NCBI RefSeq assembly: GCF_958298935.1
Contig: NC_084924.1
Coordinates: 19,441,819-19,505,818 of the forward strand
DNA: 64,000 nt
Reading direction: 5' to 3'
Source: Phragmites australis
Lineage: Eukaryota > Streptophyta > Magnoliopsida > Poales > Poaceae
In this document: positions 1 through 11,874 of the stretch, in pieces
Numbering within the stretch: position 1 is the first letter of the stretch
Layout of the letters: each line of letters starts with the position of its first letter
The notes under the pieces: model-generated
What the model was told of the DNA's origin: nothing
Databases searched by the model: none
The model's input: only the letters and a program-made list of their open reading frames with translations
Program-made: the position numbers and the translations under genes

Positions 1-1774
1 GCGCGATGAGGAGGGGAACTTCACTAATGAAAGAGTTTAAAAAGTTTCAGCATATGGTGGAGGACTCTAAAACACTATTGTTCCCGGGCTGCGAGAAGGA
101 GCACACAAAGTTATATATCGTGCTTTCATTACTACAATTGAAGGCAAGTAATGGGTGGTCTGATACAAGCTTCACAGAATTGTTACTTTTCTTAAAGAAA
201 TTGCTTCTAAAGGGAAATGTGCTGCCAGAAAACACGTACCAGACAAAGCAGGTTGTGTTCCCATTAGGGTTCGAAGTACAAAAAATACATGCATATCCAA
301 ATGATTGCATGTTATATCGCGAAGAGCGTGCAGACTTGGAACCATACCTGTTCTATGGTGCACCACGGTACAAGTGTGATGGTGATGATATGGATGGTGA
401 AGGAAAGAAGAAAAGGTCTCCCATCAAGGTGATGTGATATTTTCCTATAGTCCCCCGTTTGAAGCATTTATTCATGAAACAAAAGGCATGCCAACTAGTA
501 AACATGAAAGTTATGATGACACAGATGCTTCCAATTGCAATTAGAAGTATTCTGCCACCGAATGTCTGAAACCCAATCATAAAGCTATGTTATTCTTCAA
601 GACGATATCACAAAAGATCATCGATCCAACCAAGCTAGATAAGCTGTAGGAAGATATGGTCAAGACTCTACTCAGCTTGAGGCGTGTTTCCCTCTATCAT
701 TTTTTGATATCATGATGCATCTCATTGTTCACATTGTGAAATAGATACAGATTCTTGGCCCCATCTTTCTGCATCAGATGTACCCTTTCGAGGTTCATGG
801 GAGTTCTAAAGAAATATGTTCGTAACTAAAACCGACTAAAAGGTTGTATGACCGAGGGCTGGGGAACCAAGGAGGTCATTGATTTTTGCATGGACTACAT
901 GAATCTCAAATCGATTGGTGTGCCTATATCTCACCATGAGGGGAGGCTATAGAGGAAATGGACGATAGGTGTAAACTCATTCCATACTAACGGCCCCATT
1001 TTATTAACACAAGCACATTTCATTGTTTTGCAACAAACAGTTGTAGTGGGCTCGTATGTCGAAGAACACCAGAAGATGCTACGCACCAAAAACCTAAGGA
1101 AGTCCGATGCTTGGATCATGTGAGATCACAGATATCATTTTGGCATCTGGTTACGTAGACAGATGATGAATAAACAGATAGAGTGTGCTCAGTTGAATGT
1201 GATGGCTCATGGACCATCAACTACAATCCTCACATTCCAATGATATGACATAAGTGGCTATACATTCTATACGAGAGCACAAGATAATAAGAGCACTAAC
1301 CAAAATAGCGGTGTTCGTATAGATGCTTATGATTTCAATGGCAAAAGGGAGGCCTACTACGGATTCATTGAGGAGATTTGGGAGCTAGACTATAGAGTGT
1401 TAACGGTTCCTCTTTTCTAGTGCTAATAGGTCAAACTCTCAGGGGGCGTGAAGATCGATAAGTATGGTATGACGATAGTGGACCAAAAACTCATCGGATA
1501 TAGAGAAGAACCATTCGTACTTGCGAAAGATGTTATGCTAGTCTTTTATGTAAAGCACCCAGATCCGGCTAACAAGGAGGAGCACCATGTTGTTCTTCGA
1601 GAAAAAAGAAGGATTGTCAGAATGAAAAATAACATTGGTGAGAAAGACTACAATCAATTCGATGCAGTACATCCTTTCAGGGAGGACGTTGACCTAGGTC
1701 TCATGGAAGACACCAATAAACCTCCCTATGTTTGCCAAGATCATAATGAAGGGCGAATCGTTAGGACAGATTAA
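1..1774 (+). pseudogene. TNP2-like CACTA transposase relic
   Basis: TNP2 proteins cut CACTA ends in the nucleus. The open segment 6-437 carries the conserved middle of the family: the LLFPGCEKEHTK and LLQLKASNGWSDTSF motifs, and KIHAYPNDCMLYREERADLE, followed by the place where a Cys-rich CPxC segment is normally found. Around 750-830 the frame-broken DNA still reads as the HQMYPFE core motif. The segment 1448-1774 is the C-terminus, with VVLREKRRIVRM and DYNQFDAVHPF, which resemble the usual GKRRIVGVED and YDQFDEIPPF. Between 438 and 1447 there are many stops and frameshifts. The N-terminal transposase-associated domain would lie left of the window. Normal length is about 900-1100 residues, and roughly half is represented here. 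Confidence 0.85.
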
Positions 1775-1822
1775 GTAGCTTTATTTGCATATTAATGAAG
1801 CACATGAATTACTATGTATGAA
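1768..1822 (+). repeat. 3' untranslated module of CACTA A, copy 1
   Basis: The sequence starting agattaagtagctttatttg covers the stop codon of the TNP2 relic and the bases after it. It recurs almost unchanged at 9493-9550 after the C48 gene. Both genes of the element therefore end in the same stop-codon and 3' UTR sequence. Confidence 0.8.
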
Positions 1823-2435
1823 TTTATTTTAGATGCAATTATACCTCACTTATGTTATGGAAGCTTCAATTTGCAGTTTATAATAGAAGATGTCTTTATT
1901 ATTGAGCAGATTGATTTTTTATTTTTAATGAATTAGCAATAGCACAAGCACTATTGCTATGTATTACTGACTCACATGAATTACTATGTATTAATGAAGG
2001 TGTCTTTACTATTAATTTATATTAGCTATAATTATGAGCATATTTATTTTTAATTTTTAATGATTTAAAATATTTATCTATGAAATTAGGATATATAGGA
2101 AGCTCCAATTATATTTTTAATTAATTAGCAAGCCCCAATATAGAAATTTACGTATGAACATATTTATTTTAAATTTTTATTGAATTAGAAAATTTTACTA
2201 TGAAATTTAGGTATATACAAACTTAATTTTGGTATATAGCAAGTTCAAATTAAAATAAATATGTATTAGGATTGGAGGTCAACAACATGTTAATAAATAT
2301 AGATAGTACGAACTCAAGCCAATATACTTGAGTAGTGCAGCAATTAGTTCATTCAGACTTTGGGCCACAGGTCGCGGGTTCGACGCTTTTGCTCAGCATA
2401 AAAAAAAATTTGCATCACTGTGTGAGGGAGAGGAG
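1823..2435. other. AT-rich spacer between the CACTA A genes
   Basis: There is no coding signal. The stretch is AT-rich with loosely repeated phrases (atgaacatatttatttt, aattagcaag). Around 2330-2400 it contains a gcgggttcgacgc motif resembling a Pol III B box, but no convincing A box. I see nothing else in it. Confidence 0.5.
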
Positions 2436-2596
2436 TTCACTGCCAGCTGACGTCATTGGCTAGCAGTGAATCACCCCTTCACTGCTGGCACATATTTGAG
2501 CTGGCATTGAAGCTACCTTCAGTGCCGGTGCATGCATTGTGCCGGCAGTGAAATCCCTCATTAGCTGCCGGTACACACTTTGAGCCAGCAGTGGAG
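2436..2596. repeat. Internal cluster of CACTA subterminal-type repeats
   Basis: About four units of 38-40 bp each hold an inverted pair of the form TCACTGCCGGC ... GCCGGCAGTGA (ttcactgctggc, tgccggcagtgaa, agccagcagtgg). The same unit type fills the right end at 9688-9912. Subterminal repeats of CACTA elements normally bind TnpA and lie near the termini. Here they lie between the two genes, immediately upstream of a TATA box. Confidence 0.75.
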
Positions 2597-2622
2597 CCCT
2601 CCACTCCCCCCCCCCGGCCACC

Positions 2623-2630
2623 TTATATAA
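2623..2630 (+). promoter_or_regulatory. TATA box for the second CACTA A gene
   Basis: ttatataa lies 27 bases right of the internal repeat cluster and is followed by a C/T-rich tract from about 2640, the usual look of a plant 5' UTR. It would drive the TnpA-like/C48 gene. The assignment is by position and sequence only. Confidence 0.5.
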
Positions 2631-3339
2631 CCAAAGCGCCGCCTGCACCCTCCCAGACTTAAAAAAAATCCCCCCTTCCTCAAGGACCGCTACATCTGCC
2701 TTGTCCTCACCCATGCCATTGAAGGACCATGAGCCTAAGCCCACTATCCATGTCCTCCTTGACATCATCATCGTCCTCCCCGACGTCGTCGCTATCCTCC
2801 TCCCCGAAGCTGACCCCGTCGTCCTCCCCGACGTCATCCCCATCCTCCACCCCAACGCTGTCCCCCTCCCCCTCCCCGAGGACCACAAGGCCGCACCAAG
2901 GAGCTTGAGCCCACCATTCTTGTCCTCCTCAATGCCATCGATGTCGTGGTCATCCTCCTCCCTGATATCGTCCCTATCCTCCACCCCGAAGCCGTCCCCC
3001 TCCCCCTCACTGAGGCCTTCATCGAGGACCAGTAGAAATCCGCATTGTCGTCGAGGTAATCCTCCCGCTCCTCCATGTCCACCTCCTCCCCCTTCATCCC
3101 CTCCCTCTCCAGCAAGAGGTCACGGTGCACTGTGTTAGCTTGATAAGAACAGATGCTGCCATCTTTAAGTAAATATGATCTTGTGCTATCTAAATGAAAC
3201 TACTTTGCATAGATATTTGATAAGAACATATGATGCCCTTTTGCTCGATGATTGCTTGTGTGCTGGTCCTTTTGTCTCTGTACACATGCTCAGTTAACAG
3301 ATGCTAATCTGCTTATGCCCTTAATCATGCTCTACTGGA

Positions 3340-4735
3340 TATAATTCAAATCCTAAGAGCACTTGCCTCCCCTCTGTTCTGTTACTTTTTTGTTCTTATC
3401 TTTGCACCATCCTGAGAGCACTTGCCTTTCTGCACTTATGGGTTGTTCGTAGTATATATGTTGTATTTAATTACTGATGCTCTTGGTCATTTCTGGGACA
3501 GCGATGTCCTTTTTCCTCTGCTGGCCGAAATGGTTTTCATTACAATCTGATAAGAACAGTTACTATTTCTTGATGGCAATATGATAATGTTAGATACTAT
3601 TTCTTGATGGCAATCTGATAAGAACAGATACTATTTCTTGATGGAATTAGTAGATGTTGCTCGTGTCTTAGTGTGCATTAATCATGGCTGATAAGAACAT
3701 ATACTATTTTTTATGCTTGCATGTTTTGGATGATAAGAAACATATACTATTTATTTCTTGATGCTTGCATATATTGGTTGATAAGAACATATACTATTTC
3801 TTTATGCTTGCATGTATTGGTTGATAAGAACATATATTATGGTTGTTTCTTAGCTCGATGATGAAATTTAGTGTTGGAAGGCCGTTCAATTGGCAACCAG
3901 CACTGAGAGCCATCTATATTGAATTAACCCACACAGAGAGACTTGTTACTTTGCCTACCCTATGATTGGATTTTACTTGAGGGTTGTTCATAATTTGATA
4001 AGACTGACATTGGTGGATCTTACTGCTCAATGATGGACAGACCATATAATTCAAATCCTAAGAACACTTGCCTCGCCTCTATTTTGTTCCTTTTCTATTT
4101 TTCTCTACACACATTTTGTCATTCACTGATAAGAACAGATGTAGTTGGATACATTATTGTTTTCCTATTTACCTTCCTCTTTACAAGGTCATGTGCACTT
4201 GGTTACCTTTATGTTCTTCTCTTTGTACCATCTAGCTTTCACTGATAAGAACGGATACACTTAGAATTGTTATCACTTCACTTGTTACTTCTGTACCCAA
4301 TGATTGAAATTTACCTGAGGGTTGTTCTCTCCTATCCCTATGCGGACATATGAATTTATAAGAACTGAACATTACACTTGCTACAACGCCTACCCAATGA
4401 TTGAATTTTACTTAGGGTTGTTCATAATTTTATAATAGCATGTATTACATTGGCGGCTCTTACAGCTCAAAGATGGCCACACCATACAATTCAAATCCTG
4501 AGAAAACTTGCCTCCCCTCTGTTCTGCTACCTTTCTATTCTTATCTTTGTACCATCCTGAGAGCAACTGCCTTTCTGCATTTGTAGGTTGTTCATAGTAT
4601 ATGTGATGTATTTAATTGTTGATGCTCTTGGCCATTTCTAGGACAGTGATGCCCTTTTTCCTCTGCTGACCAAAATGGTTTTCATTAGAATCTGATAAAA
4701 ACAGATACTATTTCTTGATGGCAATCTGATAATGA
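3340..4735 (+). repeat. Internal direct duplication of about 250 bp in the leader
   Basis: Sequence from about 3340 to 3595 recurs from about 4487 to 4735 with modest divergence. Shared phrases include attcaaatcct, cttgcctcccctctgttctg, ccatcctgagagca and ctttttcctctgctg. A third, partial copy begins near 4045. The duplication is internal to the CACTA leader. Confidence 0.75.
3690..3850 (+). repeat. Degenerate tandem repeat, units of 42-48 bp
   Basis: Units start with gataagaaacatatactatt or a close variant at 3690, 3732, 3780 and 3823, each followed by atgcttgcatgtattggtt or a variant. It is one local expansion of the gataagaac phrase scattered through the whole leader. Confidence 0.8.
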
Positions 4736-5937
4736 TCTGATTTGTTTGCTCACTAAGGACAGGTAGGAACAAGTATGTATCTAACATGAAGTTCCCCTTG
4801 CTGTGCGGTTTAGAATTTTCAGTGACTGATGTGATTCCTTCCCCTATAGAAGTTATAAGAGCAAATTACGAAAGGAGAAAACTATTTACCATATATATGA
4901 CTGTAAAGCTTGATTGGAATGGTTATTACACATGCACCTTTCATGTCTTTTCTCTATCCCAGTCGATCTTGCAGTCGTATATAATTGTCTCCATAATCTA
5001 ATATTTTTTACTTGTGAATTATGTTTTTTATGCTGTTTTTTAGTGATAGCAATTACTTTAGATTTATTTCCAAACCGTTGATGCTCTCATTACCATGTCT
5101 AGCCACACTTGCATTACTGATTAGACTGGTGCAGCTAATGTTCAACTGCCATTTGTGCCTTGTCATTATGTAATATCAAACTATCAATACACGTAATGCT
5201 ATCTACTAAATTAGGGAAGCTTGCATATATGCTCGTTTGGTGCTAATAATTTTTTTATACTATGTTTCCATTTTGCACCACATACATCACTAGTTTATTG
5301 GATGCAGTTCATTTTCCCAAAATACCGTTATTTGATAGTTGGATGTTACAAGCTTTTTTGCAATCATTTTTGTGTATTTTTTAAAATTTAGGACTTCTAT
5401 GACATGGTATGTTGTCCATCGTGGTCGGAAAAGTAGAGTGTTTTCCAGTTGAGAGGCATGCCAAGCACAAGTTAATGAATTCAAAGGAGCATGTTACAAA
5501 GGATACAAGTTCAAACATGAAGCTGTTGCGGCATACAATAGTCAAGTCATCCAAGCTGTGCTAAAATTAGCTAACTTTGAAAATGAGGAGAAGCGTGATT
5601 TCACGTGTAAAGATGTTGTAATCCTAGTTCTGGTTGTAATCATCATTATTTTGCTATGTAAGCTGATGTGCCTTGTAAGATCAATGTGCCACTTGTTAGT
5701 ATCTTTGTGCCTATTTTGCTATATAAGATGTGACATTTTTGTTAAATGTGGTCATAATGTACTCAATTACAATATTGTATGTGTATGCATTCTATCTATC
5801 AACTCCTTCCCAGTTATCTCACTCATTCAACAACATCTCTCTCTCGCTCCCTCGTCAGCTTTCCCTCCTTCCTCAGCTCTCTATCTATAGAATACTCAAC
5901 CCCTCATTGTCATCATATACAGAACTCTCAGGAAGGG

Positions 5938-7870
5938 ATGGCACCACCAACCGTCAATTTGGTTAAGGTGCCAGAAGGAGATATGCCACTGTCAAATATT
6001 GAAGAAGGTAGCCTGAGCCACTACCTCAACCTGGACCAAACAGATGCATGTGGAGGCGATGGAGTAATTCAAAAGTAGATGAATGCATTTGTTGTACATA
6101 TTATCCTATAGGTTATCAAAGCTTTTTTCACCTATGTGTAGATGCCTGATGCTCTGGAGGGTCACGACAATAAGCAATCTTAGGAGCAGCATCATGTTTG
6201 AGGTCTCCCAAAGATGCTTATAGGATGATTTGTGATCGCAGAGGTCTCACTAGCAGGGGAGCCAATTGCATCAGAGAAAGTTCTGGGGCCGTACAAGTCA
6301 GTTTGTGGGATAGCTGTTAAGGATCACATGCCCATCCACACGTGGTTCCTGATTCAATTAAGAAGAACATCTTGAGGCCCATTATATTAGAGAAGTTTGA
6401 GTTCCCTGAAGAGATAGATATGAAAGTAGTTAAGCATAAGGCGCTAATGATCATGGGCCTTTCATTTAAGAATTGGAAGGGCACACTGAATAGAACCTAT
6501 GTGTAGAAAGGTACAACATCAGATTTCAGCAAATGGCTGCAACTAGAAGATCATTGGCAAACCTTTGCATCGTACAAGTTGTCCGACGAAGCACAGAAGC
6601 TGAGTGAGGTGAACAAAAAAAACTCAAAGAAAAACCTCTACCCCTACAAAGTCAGTAGTCGTGAGTACGTGAGAAAAGAACAACAGTGGCAACAAGATCT
6701 AAATGAGCTACAAGAGAGAGGTGTCACACCTGAGACGGAGAGCTAGAGCAAATGATCGACGCACTTCCTTCGTGGGAGGGGTGCTTCTTACTCATCTAAT
6801 GGAAGTTTATGCTTTACAACCTCCAAAGACCAGAAAGTGACACAAGCTCCTATAAAAAGGCTTGCGGACGCCCACGCGCAGTCTGCACAAGGCTCTTTCA
6901 AGCCAGATAGGGATAGAGACGAGCTCACCTTGGCCTTGGGAAATAAGAAGCACGGTGATCACACATCAGGCGTTGGTGTGATGGGCTGGAAATATGGATT
7001 CCCAGGTGTCATCGATAGTTACAAGAGTCGAAAGAGATCTCAAGAAGAACAAGATGCAGAACAAGAGTCAAAATGAGCCAGCATGATGATCATGCTTGAA
7101 CTTGCACTACAATGTGAGCGGGAACAGACAGATGAAAAAAAAAATAAAACAAGCAGTACAGGAAGCCATTAGGTGTGAACGAGACGCCATTAGGAGTGAA
7201 CAAGAACAGCCAACAGCATCTCCTAATGGTGTGCGCTCCAGCCTCAGTGATCGTCAGAGTAGTTGTACGTCCACGAGAGTTTCAAGAGCTGACTCCATCA
7301 CTTGTCTTATGGACCACATCAAAGCATGGACATTGTGTGAACTACATATTGGTGCTAAAAACATTACCATCAAGGTGCCTTCCAGCGTGGCTTATCCCCG
7401 CGATGCCCATGAACTTCTGCATGGACATCCGATACAGAAAGGCTACACCATGGTCGAAGTAGATGAGGTAGTTGACCATTACCATCATGTTGAGGTGGAC
7501 TACCCCATAGAGAAAGGGGCGAACACTATAGGAGAGAACGAACACACATTCATCACGTGGGAGAAGACTTATATAGTGTTTCCACTAGGGACAACTCCCA
7601 AAAACCTCTACTCTCCACACGACACCCCAGCCGTCGTTGCCTCCTAGCTATCCCTTTCTACATTCATCTCCTACAGGAAGTTCACCTCCTCAGCCATCGC
7701 CTCGAAGAAGTCCACCGCTCAAGAAGCCAACACCATCAAGAAGCCAACCATCATCTCAGAAAACACGATTAGGTTCCGTAACGTCCAAGAATATGACATC
7801 ATCTAAGAGGTCGGTGCCATCCAAGAAGATGGTGGATGGAACCCAAGGATTTCTATTCACTAAATCTTGA
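5938..7870 (+). pseudogene. TnpA-like CACTA protein relic, with a DUF8039-like domain
   Basis: From the ATG at 5938 (MAPPTVNLVKVPEG) the product resembles the accessory CACTA protein that binds subterminal repeats. Frame-broken DNA at 6240-6720 reads as fragments such as KVVKHKALMIMGLSFKNWKG and LQLEDHWQTFASYKLSDEAQ, typical of the Ptta/En-Spm family. The section 6837-7076 holds RDELTLALGNKKHGDHTSGV, a conserved En/Spm motif. The section 7096-7647 holds CELHIGAKNITIKV and GYTMVEVDEVVDHYHHVEVD, which resemble DUF8039. The section 7650-7870 is a Ser/Pro/Lys-rich linker leading to the C48 region. Several stops and frameshifts separate these parts. The same layout occurs in CACTA B on the other strand. 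Confidence 0.7.
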
Positions 7871-8149
7871 ACAAACCAAAAATATTGTGGATGCTAGTGA
7901 ATGGCTCATTTCCATCATCCAGCACCTCCACGGAAGCTTGTTGCGTCTGAAGATAGTATGAATATAGCCAAAGTTAAATACATGGGGGTAGCTTTAGGTA
8001 AGCCACCAACTAACTATAAACGCATCAGCAAGAAGTAGGCCAAAAGCAAATCAAGTCCAACCGTTGGGGATTTCTGGCTACTTTTGGATTAAAAGCAGAG
8101 GAACTAGCCCAACTTGTTGCAGGAGCGGAAATCCAAAGTTGATTGTTAG

Positions 8150-9500
8150 ATGATCGTTTGATTTGGGCAAACCTTTGGTCAAACTAGATATAGAAAATAA
8201 CCTTACAACTCAAATGCGTCGATTATATCTATGGTATTTAGAGCAATCCAGGCAGGATATACAGGCATTTCCCATAAGATACATATATGAATATTTTCTC
8301 AACAGGGACAACTACTTCTGGGTGAAGCTCAAGTGCTTATATAAATTGTACCAAGAAGATGCCCTCAACATGTCCATAGTCAGAGCATGGACTCTGTAAG
8401 TGACTAATGTATATAATTCATGTTATATGATCTTGTACCTTCAAAGTGCATGGTTAACTTCTCTTTTTCATAGAATGGAGATCCGTACATGCAGACAAGT
8501 ATTAGATAATAAAGTTAGATTCATCGATCCTGGGTTTGTCAATGAGAAAATTGTACGGATGAATCCAGACTTCACCGAGGACTACTTATTGAATTGTTTG
8601 CTTCGCAACCAACACAAGAAATTCATACTCTTACCCTATAGCTTTGAGTACATGTTTGCACACTAGGGCATTCTACTTTTATGGGTATCTCGATTCTAGT
8701 ACTAATTTCTATGGTGTGACATATTTCTGTAGTTTTTATTGGATCCTCCTTGTCATCCACCCAGACTTAAGAAAGATTATTGTCTTGAGCTAAAAAAAGA
8801 GAGCTCAGTCAACTTACCAATACCTTGTCGACATGCTAAACAGGTAAACTCGATCATTTAATCTTCATGTCAATTGCATCTAAGTTTAATTGGTATTCAT
8901 GTTCACATACAGGGCATACACAAGATACTGCAAAAAGAGTCTTACCTATTTTCCATACAAGAAGCAGTATGATGTAAAAACTAACTTTTCGGTACAGAGC
9001 AAATATTCATGTCTTGAATTTCCTACAAAATAAAAAAGGTTCAATTCATTCCACTGGCCAATCATTTTCTCTTGAAGTGTATGAGGCAGCCACCGGGCAA
9101 CAATCTCTGCGGGTTCTATGTTCTTACTTTCATGCACGCATTCAGCGGAGATAGAGACACTATTAGGTTCAATGATATTCAGGTATGAAATTACATATCG
9201 ATGCCTTCTTTTCAGTTTCTACATGTGTTTAAGGCCTAATTATTTCGTTTCTTCAAACGCAGCACTTCAAACAATGCACAAGTGTGATACTCCTTGCAGA
9301 AATACATGTCATTCAAGAACCGATCACCGGGTTCTTCATCGAACATGTGATCAACCCAAATGGAAAGTTTCATGAACCGATAGTGCTGTCGAAGTGTGAG
9401 AGACCTTCAGATGACACGATACCTTCTAGTAGAGAGTATGCGATAAGGAAGAAGCCTACCAGGGGGTTAGACAGCATGTATATCGTTAAGCCAGATTAAG
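8150..9500 (+). pseudogene. Ulp1-like C48 cysteine protease domain of the CACTA A second gene
   Basis: C48 domains cleave SUMO-like conjugates; many plant CACTA elements carry one of unclear function. The frame 8163-8399 ends in LYQEDALNMSIVRAWTL, the usual linker before the core. The frame 8400-8666 ends in KKFILLPYSF. Joining across an apparent intron (gtacat at 8650 to tgtag before 8735) puts the next exon, YWILLVIHPD, where the family has HWILLVI, so the catalytic His appears to be Tyr. The Gln...Cys motif QPPGNNLCGFYV is present, with the Cys codon at 9108-9110. The last exon begins after a cag acceptor near 9262 and stops at about 9499. The His-to-Tyr change implies a dead protease. Confidence 0.75.
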
Positions 9501-9550
9501 TAGCTTTATTTGCATATTAATGAAGGACATGAATTATTATGTATTAATGA
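9493..9550 (+). repeat. 3' untranslated module of CACTA A, copy 2
   Basis: This is the second copy of the 1768-1822 module. It covers the stop codon of the C48 gene and shares at least 33 consecutive bases with copy 1 before they drift apart (agcacatg against aggacatg). Confidence 0.8.
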
Positions 9551-9687
9551 ATGACGTGAACTATTATGTGTTAATGAAGGTGTCTTTGTTATTGATTTAC
9601 ATTAAATATGTGTCTCATTGTATGCATTTATTGAGAGGGAGAGAGGAGAGAGAGGAGGAAGGAGAAGGAGGAGAGGCAAAACACTGC

Positions 9688-9936
9688 TAGTTCAAAGCTT
9701 TAGCCAGCAGTGATTCCATGGGTATCACTGTCGGATGAAACCACCAGCTAGCAGTGATATCAAGGCATCACTACCGGTTGAAGGCTTGAGACGGTAGTGG
9801 TAACCTCCTTCACTACAGGTTCCCTAGGCCGACAATGATAGTCGAGGACTATCACTATCGTTGCCCAATGTTAGCTCCAAAACTGGCAGTAGAGGGGGTT
9901 TTGAAGCCGACAGTGATAGCACTTTCTGAAGTAGTG
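9688..9936. repeat. Right subterminal repeats and terminus of CACTA A
   Basis: Five or so units of about 40-50 bp carry inverted pairs such as tcactaccggttg ... gacggtagtgg and tcactgtcgg ... ctagcagtgat. The last bases, tttctgaagtagtg, are the inverted CACTA terminus. These are the expected TnpA binding region and the TNP2 cleavage site. Confidence 0.8.
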
Positions 9937-11874
9937 GCTGTAGAAGAATGGGAAGGCTATGCTAGCCTAAAATTTTTTTTTACCACATTCACCGAGGAAA
10001 TCATGCTAGTAGGAGATCATAGATCGCTACCGCTTGACGTGCAGTGCAGCGGAAGAAGAGTTGGAGTAGACCAATCCAACATCGTGCGCGTCAAACTTCT
10101 TGAGCAGCTTCTTGATCAGATCCACGAACAGCCCCGCACAGGTGGTCACGCTCCTTGACCAACTCCGAGCAGGTGGTCGTGCTCCTCGACCAACCCCGAG
10201 TAGGTGGTCGTGCTCCTCAACCAACTCCTAGCAGGTGGTCATGCTCCTCGACCAACTCCCGTTCAACCGAGAAGATCAGCGCCGCAATAGCAGCAGTGTC
10301 TCTACGGTATCCACACATACTGGGCAGAAACGCCATGCGCCGATGTGCTAGCACCACATGCACAGCTAGGGTTTTGGGAGATCATGTGGAAAGTTGGGGC
10401 TAGGGTTTTGGAGTGGCTCAACCTTGGCATGCCCTACCCACACCTCTCCTTATATAGAGCTCGCCAATTCGCATGTTTTGTTCACAATCCATTAAGTGTG
10501 CGACCCGTTAGGTTCATGTACAAACGGCTATGACTCAGAAACCCTTTCCAAACCGAAATCAATAGCGGTCTCTAACAGGACATATTGACCCCCGAGTATA
10601 CATAAAAGATCATATCGGATGAACCTTGATATACACATGCACCGATCCCTTGGCCTCACGATACCAGTCAAGCTCAAGGCGACATACATTCCACCCTTAT
10701 AATAGCTCAACCATTCACTCGATCAAGTAGTGGATTCATCATGATTACCTCTTTAATCATATTGGCATGGCCATGCACTTTCTCAATCCAACTACCTCGA
10801 GGGGCCCAGAGATATCTTTCCCGTTATCAAGGAGGGGCAAATTCTATCTTGATCGCTCATACCCCACGACATGTTTCATGACAAACCCGAAAACTACCTT
10901 TATGACTGCCCAGTTACGGAATAGCGTTTAGCAGCCTCAAAGCATGCCACTACACATTCTGGGAATCAATGACGATTTCAGGTCTAAGGATCTTGCATAT
11001 ACACCATTTGATATAACAACTGATGGCACATCATAAATAACAATCCCAACAGTATCTCAAGGTGGGTCTATCCAACACCATGTTCTCTAATATTATCCAC
11101 ATTATTGACCTGGTATCTCTATACCTCTTATCCATGAAACGTGATCATCAATCGATACATGTACTGGTCTTATGTATCATCATAATGATATGCGACCAGG
11201 GATCGACTAAGAATAACATCATGATATAAACAAAGAGTTTCATGAACAAGTCACATACTTGCCAATCAATGTAAATGATAGTCATTCTTGGAATAACACA
11301 TTATTCGGTAGTACACGAACATAGACGTGTGATACAATCATTTCTATGATTGCCTTTAGGGTATATCACCTTCAGTGGCATGTCTGAACCTCCGACCATA
11401 AGCTTAAAAAAGAGTCAATATCAACCAATTTAGAATAACTTCTCCACTCCTTCCTCTCTTCTCTTGTATTGTGTGTTTTTGTTTGTGTTGCACTTTGCAC
11501 TCCAATACCAGCAACGACTGCTGGGTGAAATGAGAATAGGGTTTTCTTCCCACTTTTGACATGATGAGAGGCAGTTTTAATCGATGATTCCCAACTGATA
11601 TCAACAGCTCACAAGCACCAAGCAAGCTTGTGAGTTGTTGATGGTGGGCTCCTAATCAACCTCCATGTGGAGGGATTTAGCCCAACACAAGGAGCATGCT
11701 TAGGTAGATATGGCGAGTTGGAGTCGACTAGTGGCGCATGATTGGGACCAAATTAATGGCAAAGAACATGCGAGCTACATCACAATGTTTTTGCTTACTT
11801 GTTGTCGCAATGTCCAAATGGACAGACATGAGTTGGAAGGACGCTGACAAGTGAGCCTCATGCTCAGCCCCTTA
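9937..11874. other. Unclassified region, probable LTR-type relic
   Basis: No protein domain is recognisable. The section 9990-10330 is GC-richer and contains a 31-bp tandem repeat. The section 10420-11400 has the look of a non-coding LTR or untranslated retroelement region (tatatagagctcgcc near 10453, long stretches without frames), but I found no matching second LTR in the window. Open frames here are short and unrecognised. Confidence 0.3.
10139..10262. repeat. Tandem repeat, 4 x 31 bp
   Basis: Units start at 10139, 10170, 10201 and 10232, with the pattern caggtggtcgtgctcctcga plus ccaactccgag. Period 31 is exact and units differ by a few substitutions. Confidence 0.95.

Larger units (their letters stand above)
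2640..5937 (+). other. Leader and long intron-like region of the CACTA A second gene
   Basis: There is no stable coding signal. The section 2640-3130 is C/T-rich simple sequence; its open frames are low-complexity. From 3130 the sequence becomes T-rich and repetitive, with many copies of the phrase ctgataagaacagatactat. A short coding-like patch near 5380-5620 shows stops. The region looks like a leader containing a large intron, ending near the ATG at 5938. Exact exon borders cannot be fixed by eye. Confidence 0.4.
1..9936 (+). mobile_element. CACTA (En/Spm) DNA transposon A, 3' part
   Basis: This is a class II CACTA element whose left terminus lies outside the window. Its genes read rightwards: a TNP2 transposase relic, then a second gene with TnpA-like, DUF8039-like and C48 protease regions. 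The right terminus is recognisable because the inverted subterminal repeats end at tttctgaagtagtg (9923-9936), which on the other strand starts with the family signature CACTAC. The next three bases, gct, would be the target duplication, but this cannot be checked without the left end. A cluster of the same repeats sits between the two genes at 2436-2596. All reading frames are broken, so the copy is dead. The order TNP2, then TnpA/C48, is known for plant CACTA elements. That it is a single element rather than two fused copies is inference. Confidence 0.8.

Noticed and set aside
2330..2400. tRNA-like B box (gcgggttcgacgc), possible tRNA gene or SINE
   Set aside because: No matching A box, no acceptor stem pairing and no SINE tail could be found.
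2460..3138. Long open frames on both strands
   Set aside because: They follow a C/T-rich (G/A-rich) simple sequence; the peptides are low-complexity Pro/Ser or Glu/Asp/Met strings without domains.
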